Assembly (NCBI RefSeq): GCF_000429125.1
Contig: NZ_AUBG01000002.1
Location: 392,917-456,916, forward strand
From: Aequorivita capsosiphonis DSM 23843
GTDB taxonomy: Bacteria > Bacteroidota > Bacteroidia > Flavobacteriales > Flavobacteriaceae
Direction of reading: 5' to 3'
Length of the DNA stretch: 64,000 nucleotides
Below are positions 9,070-17,280 of the stretch, one piece after another. The translations under genes and the position numbers were made by a program. The notes below the pieces were generated by a model. It ran no database searches. It was not told where the DNA came from and was given only the letters and a program-made list of their open reading frames with translations. Position 1 is the stretch's first letter; the number at the start of each line of letters is the position of its first letter.

Positions 9070-9564
9070 TTGAACAAAGAACTTGAACATAGTTTTGTAA
9101 GCCTATTAGAGGAAAATCAAAACATTGTACATAAAATCTGTAGGTTATACACCAATGACAGTGACGCTCACAACGATCTGTTTCAGGAAATAACTATTCA
9201 GCTCTGGCGTGCATATCCAAAATTTAGAGGCGATTCTAAATTTAGTACGTGGATGTACCGCGTTGCGCTCAACACTGCAATTACGCTTTACAGAAAATCA
9301 AAACGAAACATAAAAACACAGGATTATGAAGGCGTGAGCTTTAAGATTTCTGCGGTGCCCTATGACGATACCGTGGAGCAACAATTAAAGCTGATGTACA
9401 GTGCAGTAAAAGATTTGAACGATATTGATAAGGCATTGGTTTTTCTATACTTGGAAGACAAAAACTATAAAGAAATTTCTGAAACCTTGGGTATTACCGA
9501 AGTAAATGCACGTGTGAAAATGAATAGGATAAAAGGAAAATTACGAACAATTTTAAATCCGTAA
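9070..9564 (+). CDS. ECF-type RNA polymerase sigma factor
   Basis: The 164-residue protein has sigma region 2 (about 25-75, with NDLFQEITIQLWRAYPKFRG and FSTWMYRVALNTAI) and region 4 (about 105-155, KALVFLYLEDKNYKEISETL and NARVKMNRIKGKL), the two-domain layout of extracytoplasmic-function sigma factors. The start is a TTG at 9070; no in-frame ATG gives a full region 2. The next gene, 5 bp downstream, encodes a membrane protein that may hold it inactive, although that protein lacks a recognisable anti-sigma zinc motif. The signal and the regulon are not visible from sequence. Confidence 0.9.
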   Translation: MNKELEHSFVSLLEENQNIVHKICRLYTNDSDAHNDLFQEITIQLWRAYPKFRGDSKFSTWMYRVALNTAITLYRKSKRNIKTQDYEGVSFKISAVPYDDTVEQQLKLMYSAVKDLNDIDKALVFLYLEDKNYKEISETLGITEVNARVKMNRIKGKLRTILNP

Positions 9565-9569
9565 GCGTT

Positions 9570-10214
9570 ATGGATCAATTAGAATTATTGAAAAAACAAT
9601 GGCAAACCCAGGAGCAAGAGCTTCCACATTTGTCCTATAACGATATTTATAAAATGGTGCTGAAAAAATCTTCTTCTATTGTGAAGTGGATTTTTTACAT
9701 CAGTATAGCCGAAATTCTGTTTTGGACCATACTCGCTTTTTTCATTCCCGAATCCAGCACAAGGTTTACAGATGATCTCGGGCTCCATAACACTCTATTG
9801 ATTGCCAATATTTTGAACTATTTGGTTTTTGGATTCTTCATTTTTATCTTCTATAAAAATTATCTAAGAATCTCGACAACAGACTCTATTAAAGATCTGA
9901 TGAAAAATATTTTGCGAACGCGAAAAACAGTTAGGTATTTTGTGATCTATAACGTGCTGACCTTTATTGTATTATTTACAATTGTCAACATCATTTACTA
10001 CCTAAATCAAGATGAGATATTTAGATATATGACAGAAGATTATGGAATTATAAATATTTCTCAAGAAAAGTTCATGAATATGTTTTTCCTTATCCAAATA
10101 GTTGTTGGGGTTGTAATGGCAGTTCTTGTTCTTTTATTCTACCGACTCGTTTATGGAATTTTACTGCGAAGACTTTACAGAAATTATAAGGAATTGAAAA
10201 AGATTGAACTTTAA
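9570..10214 (+). CDS. Four-helix membrane protein downstream of the sigma factor, unknown function
   Basis: The 214-residue protein has a short cytosolic head (about 1-35, containing QWQTQEQELPHLSYNDIYKM), then four hydrophobic segments near 37-58, 75-98, 123-147 and 168-193, and a basic tail. I know no characterised family. It follows the sigma gene by 5 bp on the same strand, so co-transcription is very likely, and the arrangement resembles sigma/anti-sigma pairs. There is no HxxxCxxC zinc-binding anti-sigma motif in the head. A role as negative regulator is inference from position only. Confidence 0.75.
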   Translation: MDQLELLKKQWQTQEQELPHLSYNDIYKMVLKKSSSIVKWIFYISIAEILFWTILAFFIPESSTRFTDDLGLHNTLLIANILNYLVFGFFIFIFYKNYLRISTTDSIKDLMKNILRTRKTVRYFVIYNVLTFIVLFTIVNIIYYLNQDEIFRYMTEDYGIINISQEKFMNMFFLIQIVVGVVMAVLVLLFYRLVYGILLRRLYRNYKELKKIEL

Positions 10215-10223
10215 AGGAATTAG

Positions 10224-10471
10224 CGGTTGGCAGTGACAGTAGGCAGTAGAATCATTATTCACTTTTGTCCTCCGAAGCTTTAGTTTAAGTGGAAAGCACT
10301 CTATATTTACCGCAGAAGTCGCAGAAAACACAAAGTTAATTTGAAGATGAAATTGAATTCGATATTAAATTGATGAGCTACACTTATGAAACATCCCTGG
10401 CAGACGAGTTTGGTTCTTGTTTTTGAAATGTTTTAGTACGTACCACTGCTCACTGTCACTGCCTACTGCTA
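10224..10471. repeat. Inverted GGCAGTGACAGTAGG repeats flanking an intergenic region
   Basis: The left arm at about 10224-10248 reads GGCAGTGACAGTAGGCAGTA. The right arm at 10440-10471 is its reverse complement in scrambled, partly repeated form (CACTGTCACTGCCTACTGCT). The stretch separates two convergent genes (ends at 10214 and 10496) and nothing else is recognisable in it. Low-complexity CAGTAGG repeats like this recur in flavobacterial intergenic DNA. Confidence 0.45.
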
Positions 10472-10495
10472 CTTCACTGATTACTGAACTGAATC

Positions 10496-11299
10496 TCAAT
10501 ACCTCCACTGACGTTCTTTATTCAACTCTTCTTCACTCTGTATTACCGAAGAAGGAATAACTTTAAGAAAAGATGGATGTTGTTCAATTGCATATTCCAA
10601 TTGCTCTACAATTTTCTCCATAGAATCATTTTCATAATCAATTTCCAAAGGTGGTTTCACTTCAAAAGTTTGAAGAATACCTCGCTTTTTGATGCGTAAG
10701 CCTTTTTTATCAAAAGATCTTCTAAAACCATCAATAACTATTGGAACCACAATAGGCTTATTCTTTTTGATGATATGAGCTGTACCGCGTCTAATTGGTT
10801 TCCAAGGCTTCGTAGTTCCTTGCGGAAATGTGATAACCCAACCATCGTCCAAAGCTTTGGTTATATTGCTCACATCGCTCATTTTAACTTGTTTATTAAC
10901 CTCTTTCCCTTTTTCGCGCCAAGTACGTTCAATACTAACGGAACCGGTATATGCCAAAATTTTTGTCAGCAAACTCGCTTTCATGGTTTCCTTTGCTGCA
11001 ACATAATAAATATTGAGTTTTGGACGCCACAAATAACCGACGTTTTTTATGTTGTCGTCCCGTCCGCTTAAACTCGCATTAAACACGTGAAGCATGGCAG
11101 CTACATCTGCAAAATAGGTTTGGTGGTTGCTCACAAAAAGCACGTTTGTTTCGGGAAGATTTCTTAAAATCTCACTTCCGTGAATTTGCAATTCGTTAAA
11201 ACCCTTGAAACGTCTGTGGGTCAATACACCAGCAATCCGTATCAACCAGAGTTTTAAAAAAAGTATATGCCCAAATGGGTTTTTTTTGAAGAGACTCAT
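10496..11299 (-). CDS. 1-acyl-sn-glycerol-3-phosphate acyltransferase (PlsC family)
   Basis: The 267-residue protein belongs to the PlsC/LPLAT fold. The catalytic block is LFVSNHQTYFADV (H59, D65), and the substrate-binding block is ITFPQGTTKPWKPIRRGTAH (FPxGT form). It would acylate lysophosphatidic acid to phosphatidic acid at the inner membrane. In most relatives His and Asp are spaced H-x4-D; here they are H-x5-D. This is probably a lineage variant rather than loss of activity, since the rest of the domain is intact. It is convergent with the sigma operon and not in an obvious operon. Confidence 0.85.
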   Translation of the reverse strand: MSLFKKNPFGHILFLKLWLIRIAGVLTHRRFKGFNELQIHGSEILRNLPETNVLFVSNHQTYFADVAAMLHVFNASLSGRDDNIKNVGYLWRPKLNIYYVAAKETMKASLLTKILAYTGSVSIERTWREKGKEVNKQVKMSDVSNITKALDDGWVITFPQGTTKPWKPIRRGTAHIIKKNKPIVVPIVIDGFRRSFDKKGLRIKKRGILQTFEVKPPLEIDYENDSMEKIVEQLEYAIEQHPSFLKVIPSSVIQSEEELNKERQWRY

Positions 11300-11310
11300 T
11301 TTTTAGTGAT

Positions 11311-11345
11311 CAGTGGTCAGTATTCAGTATTCAGTATTCAGTAGG
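11311..11345. repeat. Heptanucleotide tandem repeat (TCAGTAT)
   Basis: Just upstream of the acyltransferase start, the sequence carries about four near-perfect copies of the 7-mer TCAGTAT/ATTCAGT. Being outside the reading frame but in the likely promoter or leader, copy-number change could alter expression; that is speculative. Confidence 0.6.
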
Positions 11346-11441
11346 AGTAAGCAGAGTAATTTTCTTTTTCATTATGCCTTTGGCATTATTCATTCTGCAT
11401 TATGAATTATTTATTCTGGACAAATATACTAAAATATGCTT

Positions 11442-12083
11442 TTATAGCGCCATTTTAAGCAATTCACGTACCTCGTTAAGCATCATTGCAGTAGCACCCC
11501 AAACTATATGCCCATTAAGTTTAAAGGCAGGAACTTCAAGGCTAGTGGCGTATGAAGTAGATAAAATTTGCGAGGTTATATTCTTATCATTCAAAAAATC
11601 TTCCAATGTTACTTCAATCAAGGCTTCAACTTCTTCTTCCTGCATTATAAATTTTGGTAATTTGGTGGTGATTCCCAAGAAGGGCTGCACAAAAAAGTTG
11701 CTTGGTGGGATATAGATTTCTGTCAGTTTTTTTAATACCGAAATGGTTTCTCGCGCAACCCCCACTTCTTCTTCGGTTTCTCGCAATGCCGCATCTTGAA
11801 TGTTGTTATCTTCAAGTTCCAGCTTTCCTCCGGGAAAACCTACTTGCGCGGAATGCACTCCTTTATAGGTTTTCCGAAGAATCAAAATCAAGCGAGTTTC
11901 AAATTCTTCCGAAGGATAAAAAAGCGACATCACCCCTGCCCTTCTTGCCGTATCTCTGCTTTTTGCTTCTCGCTTCAATTCTTGCAAACGTTCCATCGGT
12001 GCCATTTTAAACTGTACCGATTCTCCTGGAAGTTCCATTTTTGTTACATTTACAATCCGTTTTTCAAAATCGTGAAAATTCAT
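11442..12083 (-). CDS. CoA-type Nudix hydrolase (NudL-like)
   Basis: The 213-residue protein has a complete Nudix box at about residues 86-108 (GKLELEDNN then AALRETEEEVGV), with the glutamates that bind Mg2+. Immediately before it lies the NuCoA signature, LILILRKTYKGVHSAQVGFP, which marks the subfamily that splits coenzyme A or acyl-CoA into 3',5'-ADP and phosphopantetheine. The length is usual for the subfamily. Its start codon lies only 2 bp from the start of the divergently transcribed cyclophilin gene, so each promoter must sit inside the other gene's coding sequence. Confidence 0.88.
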   Translation of the reverse strand: MNFHDFEKRIVNVTKMELPGESVQFKMAPMERLQELKREAKSRDTARRAGVMSLFYPSEEFETRLILILRKTYKGVHSAQVGFPGGKLELEDNNIQDAALRETEEEVGVARETISVLKKLTEIYIPPSNFFVQPFLGITTKLPKFIMQEEEVEALIEVTLEDFLNDKNITSQILSTSYATSLEVPAFKLNGHIVWGATAMMLNEVRELLKMAL

Positions 12084-12085
12084 CT

Positions 12086-12814
12086 ATGCAAAAATTATTT
12101 ATTTATTGTTTCGGAATTATGCTGTTACTGGCAAGTTGTGAAGATAAGAAAAAGGCTTCCCAAAATGAAAACGATCCCGATAGTTATCGGGACGAAAACC
12201 AAAAACCCGTTAAAACTGAAGCTGAGTTAGAAACTGAAAAGAAAGATACAATCAATTACCCCGAAATCACCAACGAAAATGTAGTTTCTTTTTTAACCCA
12301 ATACGGTGCGAAAAACCCAGAAACAAAAGTCATGATAAATACTCGCTTTGGGGATATTGAAATAGAGCTTTACAAAGACACTCCGCTACACCGCGCTAAT
12401 TTTATCTATTTGGTGAAGCAGCATTATTTCGACGATACTTTTTTTCATCGCGTGGTGCCGAATTTTATTATTCAAGCAGGAACCAGCGACCTTGCATCAA
12501 CCCCAAAAAAACGCGCAAAGCTCGGGAAAGAATATTTACTTCCTGCAGAAATTATTCCGGGTAGAACCCACGAATATGGCACGGTTTCCGGAGCTAAGGA
12601 ATATCGCGAAAATCCAGATAACAGAACGGCACCCTACGAGTTTTTTATCTTTCTGGGACCAAAATCCTCTACCGCACATCTAAACGGAAAATATACCATC
12701 TTCGGAAAAGTGATTCAAGGAATGGACGTGGTGGAAGAAATTTCAAAAGTGGAAACAGACGACGGAGATTGGCCTTTGCAGAATATTTATATTAGTGCGA
12801 AGGTTATTGAGTAG
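12086..12814 (+). CDS. Lipoprotein cyclophilin-type peptidyl-prolyl isomerase
   Basis: The start at 12086 is chosen (not an upstream in-frame ATG at 12041) because it gives a perfect lipoprotein signal, MQKLFIYCFGIMLLLASC, with the lipid-bearing Cys at residue 18. A charged linker (19-58) follows, then a cyclophilin domain (about 72-240) with VMINTRFGDIEIELYKDTPL, HRANFIYL, FFHRVVPNFIIQAG and a GKYTIFGKVIQGMDVV end. It would catalyse proline isomerisation at the periplasmic face of a membrane. The linker contains an 18-bp palindrome (12175-12192) translated as DPDSYRD, seen also elsewhere in the window. Confidence 0.9.
   Translation: MQKLFIYCFGIMLLLASCEDKKKASQNENDPDSYRDENQKPVKTEAELETEKKDTINYPEITNENVVSFLTQYGAKNPETKVMINTRFGDIEIELYKDTPLHRANFIYLVKQHYFDDTFFHRVVPNFIIQAGTSDLASTPKKRAKLGKEYLLPAEIIPGRTHEYGTVSGAKEYRENPDNRTAPYEFFIFLGPKSSTAHLNGKYTIFGKVIQGMDVVEEISKVETDDGDWPLQNIYISAKVIE
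12175..12192. repeat. Dispersed palindrome, family A, inside the cyclophilin gene
   Basis: TCCCGATAGTTATCGGGA, one base off the perfect palindrome found at 19477 and 46198. It lies in frame in the linker after the lipobox, where extra residues are likely to be tolerated. Confidence 0.75.
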
Positions 12815-12854
12815 AGAGAGTATAGTGTTTTAAGAAGCATATTTTTGCAAATAA

Positions 12855-12971
12855 AATCCCGAAGGGATTACATATTTATAACAACATACAACCTTACAAA
12901 TATACGACCCCAAACGGGGTCGAACATCCGTACCTTATCGTTTCCTATAAATATATGAACCTTTCAGGTTC
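12855..12971. repeat. Cluster of three short intergenic hairpins
   Basis: Three perfect mini-palindromes follow each other: AATCCC-GAA-GGGATT (12855-12869), CGACCCC-AAAC-GGGGTCG (12905-12922) and GAACCT-TTC-AGGTTC (12957-12971), separated by AT-rich spacers containing ACATATTTATA. Elements of this look are common in Bacteroidota intergenic regions (from memory). The first could serve as terminator for the cyclophilin gene ending at 12814. Confidence 0.6.
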
Positions 12972-12994
12972 AGAGGTATGGAAATATTCTGAAT

Positions 12995-13132
12995 CTATTC
13001 CTTTATAAATCTGTTCATAAAACTCTTTCCTTCATAAGTAATTTGCGCATAATACACCCCAGCATTCAGAGCCGAAACATCAATGACTTTTGAAAACGCG
13101 GGGACACAATTCAATGAACTCAACACATCACA
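12995..13132 (-). pseudogene. Remnant of a T9SS (Por) C-terminal sorting domain
   Basis: Read on the minus strand, a 45-codon stretch ends in a stop at 12995 and translates in part to VIDVSALNAGVYYAQITYEG followed by KSFMNRFIKE. That is the characteristic end of type A sorting domains of the type IX secretion system. An in-frame stop lies directly upstream at 13133-13135, and there is no start codon or preceding passenger domain. It therefore looks like the tail of a lost gene left after deletion. It shows that the lineage uses, or used, T9SS. Not functional as it stands. Confidence 0.65.
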
Positions 13133-13200
13133 TTACCGGACGGTTTCTTTCACAACTTCTAAACCCTCCTACGCCTACCAAGCTCATAAACCCTCTTTCC

Positions 13201-13818
13201 TCACTCCAATTCATCATTTCGATAAATACTTGGTAAGGATAGTTTGAAATATACTGCAAGTAGCCTAACAGTAATAACAGTAGCACCAGAAATAATAACA
13301 ATGAAGTCTAAGGGAATTCTTGTTTTTAAAAGTAGAAAATATACTAAGGCACCAACAATACACGCCGTTGCATAAATCTCTTTTCTAAAAATGATTGGAA
13401 TATCGTTACAAAGAATATCCCGGAGCACCCCACCAAAGCAAGCAGTCATTGTTCCCAGCGCAACGCAAATTATTGGATGAAAACCTGCCGCAATCCCTTT
13501 CTCTACCCCAACGATGGTATAAAGCGCAATCCCAATAGTATCAAACAAAAACAGGGACTTCCGAAAGTAGCCAAGCCGCTTTCTAAAGATTACTGCAAAT
13601 AATAACGATCCAAAAATAACATAGACATAGGTTAGGTTCAACATCCATTCTACTGGAGAATTGATCAGTATATCGCGCAAGGTCCCACCTCCTACTGCAG
13701 CTACAAACGCAATTATCAGTATCCCAAACGGATCTAGTCGTTTATTCATAGCTGTAAGTACGCCCGAAATAGCGAACGCAATGGTTCCCAAAATATCAAT
13801 TACTAATATTAATTTCAT
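13201..13818 (-). CDS. TRIC-type (UPF0126/YicG) cation channel family protein
   Basis: The 205-residue protein has seven hydrophobic segments and the two internal repeats of the TRIC/UPF0126 fold. Each repeat carries the glycine-arginine-aspartate signature: VGGGTLRDILI near residue 45 and CFGGVLRDILCNDIPIIF near 130. Bacterial TRIC homologues form trimeric potassium-permeable channels in the inner membrane. The length fits the family (about 200). It stands alone between the T9SS remnant and the RDD gene. Confidence 0.88.
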   Translation of the reverse strand: MKLILVIDILGTIAFAISGVLTAMNKRLDPFGILIIAFVAAVGGGTLRDILINSPVEWMLNLTYVYVIFGSLLFAVIFRKRLGYFRKSLFLFDTIGIALYTIVGVEKGIAAGFHPIICVALGTMTACFGGVLRDILCNDIPIIFRKEIYATACIVGALVYFLLLKTRIPLDFIVIISGATVITVRLLAVYFKLSLPSIYRNDELE

Positions 13819-13925
13819 CTATATAATATATTTGATACAGCGGAATGCTTCGACTGCGCTCTGTACAGGAATGTAATGTCCAAATTATACATCTTTCGTT
13901 AATTTATCAATTTTTAATGAGCATT

Positions 13926-14651
13926 TCACATGTTTTGTGTAAAATGGTTATAATCCCGCATTACGGTATCTAAATATTGTTTGTCGTATAAATCTGAAGA
14001 AGTTCCCAAAATAGATTCAACCTTTATCCGAAGCAAATTTAAGGTTTTAAAGTCGTTAGATTTCTTTGCAATTAGATAGGTTTCTTTAATGAGCCTTACA
14101 TCTTTATCAGTGAGCATGGTAACATTCAAAAATTTGGGTTGATAATCTTCGGCAATTTCCTCTAAAATTGTATGACTAATATTCACCTTGTTTTTTGTAC
14201 TTATCACAACTGTTCCAGCAGCGTGGTCTCCTACGCGTTGTCTTCTTTCAGAAAAAATTATGGAAAGCAATCCAATAGAGCCTAAAAAAATCCATATATC
14301 TACCAACCTAAGCATCCATAATACCATATAATCGCTCCATCGGGCGGGACTGCCATCTACTTTGATAACTTTAGTTTTCATCGCCATCTTTCCCACTGTT
14401 CGTCCGTTAAAAAGTATATGCATATAAAGCGAATAAAATAGCACTGGCAAAAGTAGTAATTGCTGAATTCCAAAAACGGTCCAATGATCGCTAAAAGCCA
14501 TACTCATTGCTTCTGTAGCTAGTTCCACCAGATAGAAATATACAAAAAACAGAAAGAGATCTATCAAAAATGCGAGAATGCGTTCGCCAACACTAACTAT
14601 CTTATAGTCTAGATTTACGTTTTGGGTTGTATTGATTTCTAAGTTTGCCAT
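13926..14651 (-). CDS. RDD family membrane protein
   Basis: The start at 14651 (MANLEINTTQNVNLDYKIVS) is preferred over an ATG 54 bp upstream, which would add an unlikely extension and overlap the divergent promoter. The RDD domain spans about residues 20-150, with the opening SVGERILAFLIDLFLFFVYF, a GRTVGKMAMKTKV segment and the late RRQRVGDHAAGTVVIS signature. The C-terminal soluble part (about 165-241) is charged. RDD proteins are small membrane proteins of uncertain, possibly transport, function. It is divergent from the SpoIIM-MoxR-DUF58 operon and probably functionally linked, as RDD and SpoIIM genes are often neighbours in Bacteroidota. Confidence 0.85.
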   Translation of the reverse strand: MANLEINTTQNVNLDYKIVSVGERILAFLIDLFLFFVYFYLVELATEAMSMAFSDHWTVFGIQQLLLLPVLFYSLYMHILFNGRTVGKMAMKTKVIKVDGSPARWSDYMVLWMLRLVDIWIFLGSIGLLSIIFSERRQRVGDHAAGTVVISTKNKVNISHTILEEIAEDYQPKFLNVTMLTDKDVRLIKETYLIAKKSNDFKTLNLLRIKVESILGTSSDLYDKQYLDTVMRDYNHFTQNM

Positions 14652-14689
14652 GTGAAAGCAAGTGATTATATTTATCGAAATTTTAAAAC

Positions 14690-15664
14690 ATGCGCGAAGC
14701 AGCATTCGTCAAGCAAAATAAGGGAAAATGGATTGCATTTGAAAAGGCAATTACATTAAATTCAAAAATAAGTCCAGACCAGCTTGCCGACCACTATATC
14801 CAACTTACTAATGACCTTGCTTACGCACAAACCTATTATCCTGAAAGTAAGACGCTTCAGTATTTAAATTCGCTAACTTCCCAAGCCCATCAAAAGATTT
14901 ATAAAAACAAAAAAGAAACTAAAAACCGGGTTGTCAGCTTTTGGAAAGAGGAATTTCCGCTGTTTTTCGTTCAATATCATCGCACTTTGCTCTTTTCGTT
15001 TTTAATATTTGCTATTGCTTCGGCAATTGGAGCCATTTCAGCTTTCAATGATGATTCATTTGTACGCTTAATTTTGGGTGACGGTTATGTAAATGAAACC
15101 TTAAGCAATATTGACAAAGGCGATCCAACGGCTATTTATAAAAGCGGAAGTGAAATTGGAACTTTTTTGGGCATTACCATCAATAATATTCGCGTAGCAT
15201 TTTTAGCCTATGCTTTCGGAGTTATCACTTCCTTGGGAACAGCTTATTTACTTTTTAGTAATGGCGTGATGCTCGGTGCATTTTTTACGTTTTTCTACAA
15301 TCGTGATCTGCTTTTTGAAGCTTCAAAAAGTATCTGGCTTCATGGGACTATTGAAATTTCAGTGATTGTAATTGCTGGCTGTGCCGGTTTGGTTATGGGG
15401 AACAGCATTCTTTTTCCAAAAACCTTTTCGCGGAAAGTTTCATTTTTAAAAGGCGCGAAGGACGGATTGAAAATCGTGGTGAGTACGATTCCATTTTTTA
15501 TCATTGCCGGGTTTATTGAAGGCTTTATAACTCGTTATAGTAATATGCCCGTTTGGTTGGCAATGTGCATTATTTTTAGTTCCTTGGCTCTCATTATTTT
15601 TTATTACGTTATTTATCCTATTATCCTCAATAAATCACATGCAAGACAAATATATACCGCTTAA
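14690..15664 (+). CDS. SpoIIM-like (DUF95) membrane protein
   Basis: The 324-residue protein has a helical cytosolic N-terminus (1-95, MREAAFVKQNKGKWIAFEKA) and then five to six membrane segments. The family core includes the ITINNIRVAFLAYAFGVITS and GAFFTFFYNRDL segments and a STIPFFIIAGFIEGFITRY motif. DUF95 proteins resemble stage II sporulation protein M, but this organism is not a spore former; in Bacteroidota the gene belongs to a conserved MoxR/DUF58 cluster. Its 3' end overlaps the next gene by 26 bp. First gene of the operon. Confidence 0.87.
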   Translation: MREAAFVKQNKGKWIAFEKAITLNSKISPDQLADHYIQLTNDLAYAQTYYPESKTLQYLNSLTSQAHQKIYKNKKETKNRVVSFWKEEFPLFFVQYHRTLLFSFLIFAIASAIGAISAFNDDSFVRLILGDGYVNETLSNIDKGDPTAIYKSGSEIGTFLGITINNIRVAFLAYAFGVITSLGTAYLLFSNGVMLGAFFTFFYNRDLLFEASKSIWLHGTIEISVIVIAGCAGLVMGNSILFPKTFSRKVSFLKGAKDGLKIVVSTIPFFIIAGFIEGFITRYSNMPVWLAMCIIFSSLALIIFYYVIYPIILNKSHARQIYTA

Positions 15665-16565
15665 AAGACAACGTGACGTAGGCGAAATGATTACCACTTA
15701 TTTCGAATTCTTAAAAAAGAACTTTAAACCCTTTTTAAATATTTTCATAAGTTATAATGGAATTTTTATTCTTGCTTTCTTAGGTGTAAGCTATCTCTTG
15801 GTCACAGGTTTTGTAGGTGCGTTTGTCGCAACTCCTACTTTTGGAATGACTAACGACGTTACAAGCTATCAAATTTATTTTGTCGTGGGAATCATTGGTT
15901 TCTTAGTACTCTTTATTATTACAGCCGTCCTGAACTACAGTCTTGCCGCGGTGTATATGATCCAGTATGAGCGAAACAAGGGCACTGCAATCGAAAAAAG
16001 AAAAGTCTGGGAAGTAGTAAAACAAAACCTAGGTAAAATTGTACTGTTTATTATTTTAATGATGCTAATGTATCTAGTGGTGATGATTGTTGGAGTTGTA
16101 ATTTCATTCATTCCAATCCTGGGATCATTTGCTTATTATTTAATTATACTGGCATATACCAGTTGGATGGGTCTTTCCTTTATGTCCATGATTAATGATA
16201 ACAAAGAAGTAACGGAAGCTTTCGGCGAGGGTTGGAACTTGTTAAAGAAATTCTTTTGGAAAAGCGTCCTTTCAAACTTGGTGATTGGAATGCTGTTAGG
16301 TATTTTGATGATGGTGGTTTTAATGATCCCCGGAATTTTGATTGGGGTTTATGCCTTCCATTCCTTAGATACTGGAGTAGATCTCGCAAATTCGCCAATG
16401 GCAAACGTGGTTTGGACCCTTGCACTTTCATTAATTTTGATACTTTATACCATAAATCAATCTTTAGCGCAGTTTGTAAACGGAATTCTATACTATTCTC
16501 TTCACGAAGAAACCTATAACGAAGCAACCCGGGAACGTATTGATAACATCGGCACTGGTGAATAA
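15639..16565 (+). CDS. Polytopic membrane protein of the MoxR/DUF58 operon, unknown function
   Basis: The 308-residue protein has a cytosolic head with MQDKYIPLKRQRDVGEMITT, typical of proteins that follow SpoIIM-like genes in Bacteroidota. It has about six membrane segments with glycine/valine-rich helices (for example YLVVMIVGVVISFIPILGSF). The C-terminal tail (YYSLHEETYNEATRERIDNI) is acidic and basic, presumably cytosolic. I know no biochemical function. It overlaps SpoIIM by 26 bp and DUF4129 by 8 bp, so translation is probably coupled. Confidence 0.8.
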   Translation: MQDKYIPLKRQRDVGEMITTYFEFLKKNFKPFLNIFISYNGIFILAFLGVSYLLVTGFVGAFVATPTFGMTNDVTSYQIYFVVGIIGFLVLFIITAVLNYSLAAVYMIQYERNKGTAIEKRKVWEVVKQNLGKIVLFIILMMLMYLVVMIVGVVISFIPILGSFAYYLIILAYTSWMGLSFMSMINDNKEVTEAFGEGWNLLKKFFWKSVLSNLVIGMLLGILMMVVLMIPGILIGVYAFHSLDTGVDLANSPMANVVWTLALSLILILYTINQSLAQFVNGILYYSLHEETYNEATRERIDNIGTGE

Positions 16566-17280
16566 AATCTTAATCATCTTATTTGTTCTTTTGAATACGC
16601 TCGCCGCCACGGCATCTGTAAAGGATAGCTTGTTGGTTGCTGTGGACAGCAGTAAAATTGTACAAAAGAATTTTTCTAAAAAATTATCCGTTAAATATAC
16701 TGGTAACAATTTTGATTATGAATCCATGGAAGGCGATGCCGAAAACTTTTTAGGGCGCGCCATTAGCTGGTTTTTCGATAAGATCGGTCAGATTTTCGGC
16801 TTCCATTTAACACCAGGAATGTATCAGATAATTAAACTTATAGTCTATTCCCTCCTTATTTTTTTCGCTATTTATATTTTGATAAAACTCCTTGTTGGCA
16901 ATAATGCTTCCTCATTGTTTAGCCGACAGAGCAAACTTGTTGCTCCGCTAAATATTCAAGAAGAACATATTGAAAATGTCGATTTGGACTCTTATATCAA
17001 AAATGCTTTAAAAGAAGAAAATTACCGCTTGGCAATTCGGTATATGTATTTGAAATCCTTGAAATTGCTTTCGTTAAACAATATAATCGACTGGCATTTT
17101 GAAAAAACGAATACTGATTATTATAGAGAAATTGAAAATGAAAGTTTAAAGGAAAACTTCAAAAAAGCTTCCTATTTATATGACAATATTTGGTATGGTG
17201 AATATGCATTGGACAAAATAGGTTTTGAAAACGCACAAAAAGATTTTGAACGCTTAAACCAACACTTAAAAAATGCTTGA
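16558..17280 (+). CDS. DUF4129 domain protein
   Basis: The start is taken as GTG at 16558, which overlaps the preceding TAA by 8 bp (GTGAATAA) and gives a signal peptide (VNKILIILFVLLNTLAATAS). A TTG at 16540 is the alternative. There is one further membrane segment near residues 90-112 (IIKLIVYSLLIFFAIYILIK). The C-terminal DUF4129 region (about 145-235) contains ALKEENYRLAIRYMYLKSLK and DNIWYGEYALD. DUF4129 is often found with transglutaminase-like or MoxR/DUF58 genes. It overlaps DUF4350 by 8 bp (ATGCTTGA). Confidence 0.82.
   Translation: MNKILIILFVLLNTLAATASVKDSLLVAVDSSKIVQKNFSKKLSVKYTGNNFDYESMEGDAENFLGRAISWFFDKIGQIFGFHLTPGMYQIIKLIVYSLLIFFAIYILIKLLVGNNASSLFSRQSKLVAPLNIQEEHIENVDLDSYIKNALKEENYRLAIRYMYLKSLKLLSLNNIIDWHFEKTNTDYYREIENESLKENFKKASYLYDNIWYGEYALDKIGFENAQKDFERLNQHLKNA

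Noticed and set aside
8726..9073. 115-residue plus-strand ORF before the sigma gene
   Set aside because: It runs antisense through the NADH dehydrogenase gene, which has clear FAD and NADH motifs on the other strand.
14690..15664. Evidence of sporulation from the SpoIIM-like gene
   Set aside because: The DUF95 family is widespread in non-sporing bacteria, and the gene belongs to a MoxR/DUF58 cluster.
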